From Lactobacillus taiwanensis DSM 21401 (GTDB lineage Bacteria > Bacillota > Bacilli > Lactobacillales > Lactobacillaceae): 64,000 bases of DNA. Of the stretch, positions 38,226 through 45,953 are shown piece after piece. Where the stretch lies: positions 222,358-286,357 of the forward strand of contig NZ_AYZG01000051.1 of NCBI RefSeq assembly GCF_001436695.1. Reading direction: 5' to 3'. How positions within the stretch are numbered: the stretch's first letter is position 1; every line of letters starts with the position of its first letter. Both the position numbers and the translations under genes were made by a program. The notes below the pieces were generated by a model. The model worked only from the letters and a program-made list of their open reading frames with translations, was not told the origin of the DNA and ran no database searches.

Positions 38226-39137
38226 CTAATCCTTATCCTCAAAAAAATCATCTAGTTCATAAGTCGTAACCACTTTCTTAGTTACATATAGCTCATATTT
38301 AGCAATTAAATCTAATAAATGATCACCATCAATCAAAGTGATTACTCGTGTTCCAGCACGGGATGCTTTGATAGCATCTCTTGTAAAAGTTGAAGTAGTA
38401 ATGAAAATACCATATTCAGCCCTAAACTTATCCATTGCTCCATGAAACTTATCAATTTCTAGTGATGATACTGAATTACTAAGATCCCATCTTTTAGCTT
38501 GAATTGCCACACGAGCTGGTCTAAAATCATCGGTTCTAATGTATCCATAGCCATCAAGGCCTCCATCACCTGTAAGTTTAGTACCAATAGTTTCATCAAT
38601 ATCTACATTAATTTTTGTTACTAAAGCTCGACAAAACAATTCAAACTTACTAGGACTTAAACTGAGTAGAGCGTCAAGAAGTTTACTCTTCCAATCTTCT
38701 TCATCATCTATTGTTTCATCCTCTTTAATGTCTTTTTGAAAATTTTTCACTTTTTTATTCTTATTAATTCTTTTCTGCCATTGAGGAAGGGAAATTTTGT
38801 AAACTGAGGCACTTAATTCTTTACTAGTTCCATTATATTGACGCCCTTTTTCAGTCAAAATTACTATCCCCTGTTTGGGTCTTTCGAGCATTCCAGCCAT
38901 AATCAAATTGGAAATAGCAAAGTTAAAGGCAAAATTAAATGGTAAGTATTTTCTTCCCTTTCTTGATGTTTTATACATCGTTAGTATATTTTCTGGAATA
39001 TTTTTATCATTTTCAACTACTGCTCTTTTTAGGTCTTTAGTAGTCGACTGACCGCCAACTTGTTTCAATTCATCAATTATTGGTTTCATTAAATAAGCTT
39101 GTTGATTTTGCCGATTCATATCTGTGAAATTAGTCAT
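38226..39137 (-). CDS. Mrr-type restriction endonuclease 2
   Basis: 303 residues from ATG 39137; a frame 11 codons longer begins at TTG 39170. Winged-helix N-terminal domain (about 10-115: LMKPIIDELKQVGGQSTTKDLKR, FNFAISNLIMAGML). Then a Lys/Glu-rich linker and a PD-(D/E)xK domain with LSPSKFELFCRAL, GDGGLDGYG (Asp), VAIQAKRW (Gln-Ala-Lys) and GIFITTSTF. It ends TTYELDDFFED, like Mrr1. Likely type IV restriction of modified DNA; which modification is unknown. Confidence 0.85.
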   Translation of the reverse strand: MTNFTDMNRQNQQAYLMKPIIDELKQVGGQSTTKDLKRAVVENDKNIPENILTMYKTSRKGRKYLPFNFAFNFAISNLIMAGMLERPKQGIVILTEKGRQYNGTSKELSASVYKISLPQWQKRINKNKKVKNFQKDIKEDETIDDEEDWKSKLLDALLSLSPSKFELFCRALVTKINVDIDETIGTKLTGDGGLDGYGYIRTDDFRPARVAIQAKRWDLSNSVSSLEIDKFHGAMDKFRAEYGIFITTSTFTRDAIKASRAGTRVITLIDGDHLLDLIAKYELYVTKKVVTTYELDDFFEDKD

Positions 39138-39170
39138 TGTTGTTTTCCATCTTCTAGTATTAAATTTCAA

Positions 39171-39224
39171 AACTAGTATATCAAAATTATTACCATAGAT
39201 TTACACTATTCTTGTTTGGGAGCA
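39171..39224 (+). repeat. Direct repeat copy A flanking the ApeA-like gene
   Basis: An imperfect repeat of 40915-40968. GTATATCAAA near the start and the last 18 bases (TATTCTTGTTTGGGAGCA) are identical, with diverged sequence and a one-base slip between. It covers the upstream region of mrr2, as copy B covers that of the ApeA-like gene. The final TGGGAGCA equals the first eight bases of the hsdS inverted repeat. Confidence 0.6.
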
Positions 39225-39287
39225 CGCATATTTTTTCGAGCAAAGAAAGTTTATTTTAGATACTTTAAAACTTTTGTATAAATAAAA

Positions 39288-39339
39288 ATCCTATTAAATC
39301 AAAGTCCATGGTCCATGTAATACTAAGATTTAGTAGGAT
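39288..39339 (-). terminator. Terminator after ApeA-like gene
   Basis: ATCCTACTAAATC pairs with GATTTAATAGGAT around a loop containing CCATGG palindromes. TTTTTATT follows on the minus strand. The 39225-39462 gap otherwise shows nothing recognisable. Confidence 0.65.
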
Positions 39340-39462
39340 CTTTCTACTCCTATTTTTCCGATCAAATATCATGTTATATTAAAGCAATTCTTAATTTAAA
39401 ATATGTCTAATATAATTACAGACCAGTTGAGGAAGCCCATAAAACAAAAGGGCTATAAAACA

Positions 39463-40854
39463 TCAAATTATTTCAGAGCTAAATATTTTATCTATTTGAT
39501 TAAATTCTTTCTGTTCACTTAAATTTATCATTCCTAATTCTTGTAGAATAAATACTTGTACTAAATATTGAAGTAGTTGTACTGAATGCCATAAATCTGT
39601 TGTATTTTCAATAATTTTTCCTTTTTTATTTCCATGAACAATAAAAACTCGAGTATTCTTTATTAACTTTGCCCACTTGTTTATATTCATACCTATATCT
39701 TTTTCAATCGTATTTATGAATTCATTAGAAAAAGTACTTAACATCTTTTCTATTTTTTCAAGTAGATATAAATTTCGTTGATACTTTTTTGCTTTTTTAC
39801 GAGATATAACTTTTTCTTTTCTATAAAATGCTTCGACTCCTTGTGTTAAATTTATTAGCATATTTTGCATACTCATTGTATAGTTTACTGTTAATAAATA
39901 GTCTTGTATTAGCAACTTTAATTCTGAACTAGCATTAAACCAATTTGACACTATTTTACTGAAATTAATATCTGTATTAAATTGAAACGTATAAAATGCA
40001 CTTAATTCAGGCATTTCTTTCTGCGATCTCGTTTCTAAAAAATATACATCTTCAGAAACCTGAGTAGCTTTATCCCTTTTTATCCCACGTTTTGATAATT
40101 GCGTTGTATTAACTGGACAAGCAAGGATTACTGACAATATCTTTCTAAATTCAGTGGCGAAGTATATTGCATCAGAAGTTGAAATGTTATCTTCGCCTTC
40201 TATTAATAAATACGATTTATTAGTATAGATAACATTTCGGTTTTTATTTTTACTTTTTTGAGAAATATCTCCCACTAAAAACACATTAAATACCTGTCCT
40301 TTAAAAGTAAAATTAGACAGAAATATATTATCAGAACTAACTATTGATAAAGACATATCATCTTTAAACACAAATTTCTGTGCCGGAGCAATCCATTTAT
40401 CTAACATATTGTAATCTAAAATCAAGTTATTCAATGTGACTTTTTCATATGGAAGATAATCTGTTATGGAAAACTGTATTAAATTCCATGATTGTTTTGT
40501 TATAGCTAAATGAAGATCGAGCGTATCACTTTTGGCAATATTAGGAATAAATACGTAATACATATTACTATCAGCGATACATCCAAAAATATTGTCAATT
40601 CGTCTTAATTTTGTCCCAAAAGTAATAGCTCCATGTTTTAATGGCCATCCTTGGAAAAGATCTAATGTCATCGATCCATTTTTATAATTCAAAGTACCAT
40701 ATTTAAACTTATCTTTATCTGTTAACAAATTAGTATAAGATTTTATAGGCATCCAACCAGCATCAATTGAAAAATCATCCAACATATTTTTCTTTAAAAG
40801 TAAGTCATATTTCCTATTAGCATCAGCACTTAAATTACCACTCAACCTCGTCAT
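39463..40854 (-). CDS. ApeA-like HEPN-domain anti-phage protein
   Basis: 463 residues. The N-terminal two thirds resembles the ApeA N-terminal domain (beta-rich, with GTLNYKNGSMTLDL, a weak TFGTKLRRIDNIFGCIAD strand pattern, and LPYEKVTLNNLIL). The C-terminal HEPN-like helical domain ends with TRVFIVHGNKKGK, an R-x4-H motif (Arg402, His407) as in HEPN RNases. ApeA proteins act as abortive anti-phage defence, probably by cutting RNA. It sits between mrr2 and the silent hsdS, oriented like the hsd operon. The family call is by pattern; the N-terminal match is weak. Confidence 0.65.
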   Translation of the reverse strand: MTRLSGNLSADANRKYDLLLKKNMLDDFSIDAGWMPIKSYTNLLTDKDKFKYGTLNYKNGSMTLDLFQGWPLKHGAITFGTKLRRIDNIFGCIADSNMYYVFIPNIAKSDTLDLHLAITKQSWNLIQFSITDYLPYEKVTLNNLILDYNMLDKWIAPAQKFVFKDDMSLSIVSSDNIFLSNFTFKGQVFNVFLVGDISQKSKNKNRNVIYTNKSYLLIEGEDNISTSDAIYFATEFRKILSVILACPVNTTQLSKRGIKRDKATQVSEDVYFLETRSQKEMPELSAFYTFQFNTDINFSKIVSNWFNASSELKLLIQDYLLTVNYTMSMQNMLINLTQGVEAFYRKEKVISRKKAKKYQRNLYLLEKIEKMLSTFSNEFINTIEKDIGMNINKWAKLIKNTRVFIVHGNKKGKIIENTTDLWHSVQLLQYLVQVFILQELGMINLSEQKEFNQIDKIFSSEII

Positions 40855-40914
40855 CTCGACTTTCTATATACTATAAATTACTATAATCTCTACATTTTAA
40901 TCTTTAATTATAAA

Positions 40915-40968
40915 AACAAGTATATCAAAGATTATTATTCCAAATTTATATATTCTTGTTTGGGAGCA
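40915..40968 (+). repeat. Direct repeat copy B flanking the ApeA-like gene
   Basis: Partner of 39171-39224. Its last eight bases, TGGGAGCA, are also the first eight of inverted repeat 1 of the silent hsdS (40961-40977), so homology to the silent gene begins inside this repeat. Confidence 0.6.
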
Positions 40969-40977
40969 ACGTAAGTT
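40961..40977 (+). repeat. hsdS inverted repeat 1, silent copy
   Basis: Seventeen bases, TGGGAGCAACGTAAGTT, encoding WEQRKL. They are identical, in inverted orientation, to 44228-44244 in the expressed hsdS. Identity ends sharply on both sides. Confidence 0.85.
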
Positions 40978-41435
40978 AAAAAATTTAGTAGATTTCTATA
41001 GTGGTCTTACCTATCATCCTGAAAATATTCGAGAAAAAGGTACTTTTGTAATCAGATCTTCTAACATTAAAGATGGTCAATTAGTAACTGGAGACAATAT
41101 CTTTGTAGCTCCCGAAATAGTCAACTGTACTTATGTAAAAAAAGACGACATAATTGTCGTTGTACGAAATGGCTCAAGAAAATTAATTGGAAAACATACA
41201 AAGCTAAATTTCAATCTAAATAATGCTGTAATTGGAGCATTTATGACTGGAATTCGTTCAAATAATAATAATTTCATAAATGCGATATTTGACTCAGATA
41301 ATTTTAAAAGAGAAATTCATAAAAATTTAGGTGCTACGATTAATCAAATTACGACTGGTGAATTAAAAAGAATGAATTTTTATATTCCTAGTTTAACCAG
41401 TGAACAAAATTATTTAGGCAATTTAATGAAAGTAT

Positions 41436-41467
41436 TAGATAAATTAATCACGCTTCAGCAACGAAAA
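41436..41467 (+). repeat. hsdS inverted repeat 2 (central), silent copy
   Basis: Thirty-two bases encoding LDKLITLQQRK. They match 43744-43775 in inverted orientation with one mismatch. Crossing over here would swap recognition domain 2 only. Confidence 0.85.
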
Positions 41468-42052
41468 TTGGAAAACTATTTACTCATAAAAAAGAAGCTA
41501 TCAAATATATTTTTTAATGATAAGATAGTTAACAAAAATGATCTTCTATTTGAACATCGAGTTAAGGCTAATCAATTATTTATTTCGTATAGTAAAAAGG
41601 GACTTTCACATTTACCTGTTCTTTCTGCATCACAGAATAAAGGAATGGTTTTTAGGAAAGACGAAAGTAAGAATATATTGTATACCCATGATAATTTAAC
41701 TAATTATAAATTAGTTGAACCTGATGATTTTGTAGTGCATCTCCGATCTTTCCAAGGTGGTTTTGCTTACTCAGACAAGACAGGGATTGCTTCTCCAGCA
41801 TATACAATATTTAAATTTAAAAATAATGTAGCTTATAACTCAGTGTATTGGAAAGAAAAATTTAAAAGTTATAATTTTATTCAATTACTAAAAAAAATTA
41901 CATATGGTGTGAGAGATGGTAGAAGTATTAGTTTTTCTGATTTCCTGTCCCTATATTTAACATTTCCAGACATTAAGCTTCAAAATAAAATTGGAAATGT
42001 TTTATCAAAATTAGACACTCAAATTTCTGATCAGAAAGAAATTATAAAAAAA

Positions 42053-42097
42053 CTAGAAAATATAAAACAATTCCTTCTCCAAAACATGTTTATCTAA
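42053..42097 (+). repeat. hsdS inverted repeat 3 (3' end), silent copy
   Basis: The 3' end encoding NIKQFLLQNMFI resembles the complement of 43138-43180, at about 85 percent over the last 38 bases by eye. It is less conserved than repeats 1 and 2. Confidence 0.6.
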
Positions 42098-42101
42098 CTA
42101 C

Positions 42102-42132
42102 AAAAAGGACATCACTAACCGATGTCCTTTTT
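42102..42132. terminator. Bidirectional terminator between silent hsdS and integrase
   Basis: AAAAAGGACATC and GATGTCCTTTTT form a perfect 12-bp stem between convergent frames. Confidence 0.9.
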
Positions 42133-42134
42133 AC

Positions 42135-43070
42135 TTATCCTAATTGTGATAAATGATGCAATATTTTATCATTATCTTTATTTTCAAGTTCACGAATAAT
42201 ATGTATATATGTCTCCTGTGTTGTAGTTGTATTACTATGTCCCAATCTTTTAGCCACACTTGCTATAGAGACTCCCTCATACAAAAGTAATGAAGCATGT
42301 GTATGACGCAAGCCATGAATTGAGATGATCGGAATATCTAGCTTTTCACAATACGTCGCTAACTTTTGATTTAACGTAGAATTATACACTCGCTGATTCT
42401 TATCAAAGAATATCAATTGGTTATCTTCTTTAGAACGAATTAAAGATTGGAATTGTTGCATTAGTTGCCAATCTACCATAACAGTACGATTAGATGATTC
42501 ATTCTTGGTAGGTTGAAAGTGACCTATTTTTTCTTTATAATTCCATGATTTATTAATAATTATTCTCTGCTTTTCATAATCAAAGTCTTCTTTAGTTAAA
42601 GCTAACGCTTCAGCAAAGCGTAAACCAGTTTTAGCAATTAGTAAAAAGAACCAGTCCCAATTAAGCTCAGAATTTAAATCTAATGATCTAAGTAACTTTT
42701 GTAAATCAAACAAGTTTAAATACTTTATTTTCTTTTCGCTAGGACTGCATCCCTTAATAATTGCACGCCTTGTTGGATCACTTTTTAATAACCCATCGTC
42801 TACTGCGTCAAATAGGCTGGCTTTCAGATGATGATGAAAATCTAAAGTAGTCGTCTTTTCATGATTACGTGCATACAAGTTTAAAATTTGTTGATAGTTA
42901 CGACGATTAAGTTCATTCATATGTAGATCTGGCGCAAGTTCTTTCAAACGTTTTTGAACTAAATAATACTTATCAAGAGTAACTTGTCGAACAGCATTGT
43001 CTTTGTAAATATGAATCCAATCCAGGTAATACTTATAGAATAACTTGGTGCTATATTTCTTTTGTGACAT
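42135..43070 (-). CDS. Tyrosine recombinase, probable hsdS invertase
   Basis: 311 residues. The N-terminal core-binding domain is about 5-105, the catalytic domain about 115-300. Active-site residues appear in KTGLRFAEALAL (Arg), HGLRHTHASLL (His-Arg), LGHSNTTTTQETYIHI (His and Tyr). It is distinct from XerC and XerD elsewhere in the window. Lying between two oppositely oriented hsdS genes is the standard place for the invertase of phase-variable type I systems. Terminator at 42102-42132. Confidence 0.9.
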   Translation of the reverse strand: MSQKKYSTKLFYKYYLDWIHIYKDNAVRQVTLDKYYLVQKRLKELAPDLHMNELNRRNYQQILNLYARNHEKTTTLDFHHHLKASLFDAVDDGLLKSDPTRRAIIKGCSPSEKKIKYLNLFDLQKLLRSLDLNSELNWDWFFLLIAKTGLRFAEALALTKEDFDYEKQRIIINKSWNYKEKIGHFQPTKNESSNRTVMVDWQLMQQFQSLIRSKEDNQLIFFDKNQRVYNSTLNQKLATYCEKLDIPIISIHGLRHTHASLLLYEGVSIASVAKRLGHSNTTTTQETYIHIIRELENKDNDKILHHLSQLG

Positions 43071-43743
43071 AGAAAAACCTCCTTAAAATATTAAGTCACG
43101 TACTTAATTGTTTAAGGAGATTATATTTTTGCAAGAGTTTTTAGATGAACATATTTTGGAGGAGAAACTGTTTTATATTTTTTAAATGATTTACGGAAGT
43201 GTTTTCTGTAGTGATTTGTACATCCAGAGTTTTTAATAAACTAGAAATAATAATTTGTTCTTTTGTGGAAGGAAGATTTACTTTAAAGACAGTAGCGAAA
43301 TCTTTTATTACATGTGGAATATTTGGAGTACGATAATTTGCAAATATTTTATTTTGATATTTTTTTAAGTATTGAAAAAGATAATCGCTAGAATATTTAG
43401 GAGTATAACTTTTAAGCGTTGATCCTAATGCACCGGTAAAACCATGGTACACTTTTCCCGCTTGTGAACCATCCCATAATATGATTATGTCATTTGAAGA
43501 GACATTGGTAGGAGAATTGACCATTGATGGATTCCCACCATTAAGATAATGCGTATCTAAATATATAGATTCTTTACCATGCATTTCGGCTTTGGCGCTT
43601 CCTTTTATTGTTTTAGTAACAATATCCTTTAAAGTAAATAGTGTCCACTTACTTTTAAATTCGTTGAATCTAACTAAAGGTGTATCTTTTCCGGAAATCA
43701 AACTGTCTAATAGCGAACCTTTTAGTTGCTTAAAGAGTGTGAC

Positions 43744-43775
43744 TTTTCGTTGCTGAAGCGTGAGTAATTTATCTA
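43744..43775 (-). repeat. hsdS inverted repeat 2 (central), expressed copy
   Basis: Complement of 41436-41467 with one mismatch; encodes LDKLLTLQQRK. Confidence 0.85.
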
Positions 43776-44227
43776 GTTTAGAAATAAGTGATCCAATCTT
43801 ATTTTGCTCACTTACATTAGTAAGATATATTTGTGATTCTCTCATTTTATCAATGAAAAAATATTGTCTTACTCCACCTTCTTGAAGTCGCTGAATTTGT
43901 TTATAAAAATATTCTGATCTAAACCAATACTATAGAAATACATCATCAATATTATTATCACTTCTAAATATTTCATATAAAGAGCTTACGAGTACAGGAG
44001 TGATTGTGTTTTGATAAGCTATAGACCCTACATTAATTCTTGCTGGATTATAGGCGAAGTACTTTGGCTTTACAATGTAATTACTCGATTTATCTGTTTT
44101 CGAATATGTATTATCTTTTCCAAATTGCTCTTCTTGAGGTATAAAACCATTCTTATTAGATATAGAAAAAGCTGGAAGAGAAAGATTATCTTTATTTTTT
44201 TGTTTTGAAACTATAATATGTTCTCCC

Positions 44228-44244
44228 AACTTACGTTGCTCCCA
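44228..44244 (-). repeat. hsdS inverted repeat 1, expressed copy
   Basis: Exact complement of 40961-40977; encodes WEQRKL about 20 codons after the hsdS start. Confidence 0.85.
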
Positions 44245-44296
44245 TTCGTCAGTGAAGCCTTTAAAACGCAATACTGGTACTCTTTTATCGTCACTT

Positions 44297-45940
44297 TTAG
44301 TCACGAGTTTCTTCCTCCAATTCCTTAATAATGGCGTTTAATCCATCCATTATATCGTCATCGTCAGATGTTAATTCTTTAAGCATCCCTACTAACTCTT
44401 TCTGATTCTTCTGAATTTCAATATTGGTTTCATGAAGATCAGCAGCTACTTTCTTCAAATCAACAGGTGGTTCTGGAACGAAAGTATCAACGTATCGAGG
44501 AATATTTAAATTAAAGTCATTTTCTTTAATTTCATCGAATGAAGCTACGTGAGCATAACGTTCAACATCTTTACGCTCTTTATAAGTATTGATTATCTTA
44601 TCAATATCTTCTTTTCTTAATTTGTTTTGATTCTTTCCTTTTTCAAATCCTTTTGATGCATCAATAAATAAAATATCCTTATTAGTTCTATTCTTCTTAA
44701 GCACTAATACAACAGTAGGAATTCCAGTTGAGTAGAATAATCCTGCCGGCATACCTATAATTGCATCAATTTGATTCTTTTTAAGTAAGGCTTCACGAAT
44801 TTTGCCTTCTTTTGCTCCTCTAAAGAGAACCCCATGAGGTAAAACAATAGCCATAGTTCCGTTTTGATCTAGGTGATACAAGCCGTGCAACAAGAATGCA
44901 TAATCAGCTTTAGTCTTTGGAGCTAATCCATAATCTTTAAAACGTGGATCTTTTAACTTACGATCACTATTATCCCAACGCTGTGAATATGGCGGATTAG
45001 CAACAACAACATCAAATTTTAATGGTCGTTCAATTCCTTGTTCATTTATCTCACTCGGCCAATCTTGTTCTAAAGTGTCTGCATTTCTTAATTTCATATG
45101 ATCATATTTAACATCATTCATCATTAAATTCATACGAGCAAGATTATATGTGGTAGTATTCAATTCTTGACCATAATATCTGATCTTATTTTTTATTTCA
45201 TTTTTCAGAGTTAAAAGTAATGATCCGCTACCACAAGTAAAATCGTATACTCTTGGATAAAGCGTACTTTGATCAAATGATACAGTTGCCAATTTGGCTA
45301 AGACTTGTGATACTTCATGAGGTGTATAGAATTCTCCTGCCTTTTTACCAGAATTACTTGCAAACTCTTTGATTAAATATTCATATATTCGTCCTAGAAT
45401 ATCTTTACCGTTCTCGTCCTTATACTCAATTCTATCTACTAAATTAACGATTTCAGTCAATCCTTTAGCTCTAGCTGTTGTTGTATTTCCTAATCTGGAA
45501 TTATTAAGATTCATATCTGCAAAAATGCCACTAAAGTCATCAATAGACTTTGTATTAAGTTTTAAATTATTTTCAAAACTTTCTAGCATTTGCTGAAATG
45601 TATCAGGTTTAATAGTATTGTTATTTACCTCATCTACTATTGTTTTCCATGTATATTCTGGTCCAATAACATAACCTGTACTATTTGCAATATAAGCTAA
45701 TAAATCGCTCCCATCTTTTCCAGAAACTTCTCTTCTATACTCATCATTAATACCATCAATATTTTCCGGAGTATTCATTAAAATCTTATTCTTAAATAAA
45801 TGATTTTCCTGTCTTTCAGATAGATAGCGATAAAACATAAAACCTAAAATATAATTTCTATATTCTGAGGCATCCATATTTCCTCTTAATCTATTTGCCA
45901 TATCCCATATTTTATTTGTTACTTCTTTAGCTTTATCCAT
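44297..45940 (-). CDS. hsdM: Type I DNA methyltransferase subunit HsdM
   Basis: A 547-residue N6-adenine methyltransferase. Helical N-terminal domain (about 1-150). GEFYTPHEVSQVLAKL precedes SAM motif I DFTCGSGSLLL, and the catalytic motif is NPPYSQRW. Works with HsdS for recognition. Lies 13 bases after hsdR and overlaps hsdS. With HsdS broken, methylation by this complex is expected to be lost in this state unless another S subunit is supplied. Confidence 0.95.
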   Translation of the reverse strand: MDKAKEVTNKIWDMANRLRGNMDASEYRNYILGFMFYRYLSERQENHLFKNKILMNTPENIDGINDEYRREVSGKDGSDLLAYIANSTGYVIGPEYTWKTIVDEVNNNTIKPDTFQQMLESFENNLKLNTKSIDDFSGIFADMNLNNSRLGNTTTARAKGLTEIVNLVDRIEYKDENGKDILGRIYEYLIKEFASNSGKKAGEFYTPHEVSQVLAKLATVSFDQSTLYPRVYDFTCGSGSLLLTLKNEIKNKIRYYGQELNTTTYNLARMNLMMNDVKYDHMKLRNADTLEQDWPSEINEQGIERPLKFDVVVANPPYSQRWDNSDRKLKDPRFKDYGLAPKTKADYAFLLHGLYHLDQNGTMAIVLPHGVLFRGAKEGKIREALLKKNQIDAIIGMPAGLFYSTGIPTVVLVLKKNRTNKDILFIDASKGFEKGKNQNKLRKEDIDKIINTYKERKDVERYAHVASFDEIKENDFNLNIPRYVDTFVPEPPVDLKKVAADLHETNIEIQKNQKELVGMLKELTSDDDDIMDGLNAIIKELEEETRD

Positions 45941-45953
45941 AAATTTTCCCTTT

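Larger units (their letters stand above)
40961..42097 (+). pseudogene. hsdS: Silent hsdS cassette lacking a start
   Basis: One open frame of about 378 codons begins with WEQRKLKNLV and ends LLQNMFI. It holds recognition domain 1 (SGLTYHPENIREKG onward), the central conserved helix VLDKLITLQQRKLENY, recognition domain 2 and the C-terminal helix. It lacks the initiation region present in the expressed gene (start through FKGFTDE), and no promoter or ribosome site serves it. The first in-frame ATG (41243) is deep inside domain 1. It faces the expressed hsdS in inverted orientation across the integrase gene. It is best read as a donor of recognition domains rather than a dead gene. Confidence 0.85.
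43141..44304 (-). pseudogene. hsdS: Expressed-position hsdS with in-frame amber stop
   Basis: A specificity subunit of 387 sense codons interrupted by a single TAG at 43930-43932. The reading frame continues unbroken through the stop (YWFRSEYFYKQIQ onward) into SLISKLDKLLTLQQRK, recognition domain 2 and LLQNMFI. Starts with GTG 44304, overlapping the end of hsdM by eight bases. The stop lies in recognition domain 1, so only a 124-residue fragment is made unless suppressed or re-initiated (a later ATG starts a 234-residue frame at 43845). Domain 1 lies between inverted repeats 1 and 2 and is exchangeable with the silent copy. Confidence 0.88.

Noticed and set aside
39425-39455. Short AGCCC/GGGCT stem after the ApeA-like stop considered as its terminator
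   Set aside because: Only five base pairs without a T-run; the long hairpin at 39288-39339 is the better terminator.
42135-43070. Prophage or integrative element suggested by the integrase gene
   Set aside because: No phage genes, excisionase or attachment repeats nearby; the flanking opposed hsdS genes explain its presence better.
45369-45596. Open frame on plus inside hsdM
   Set aside because: Shadow of a strongly supported gene; no independent signals.
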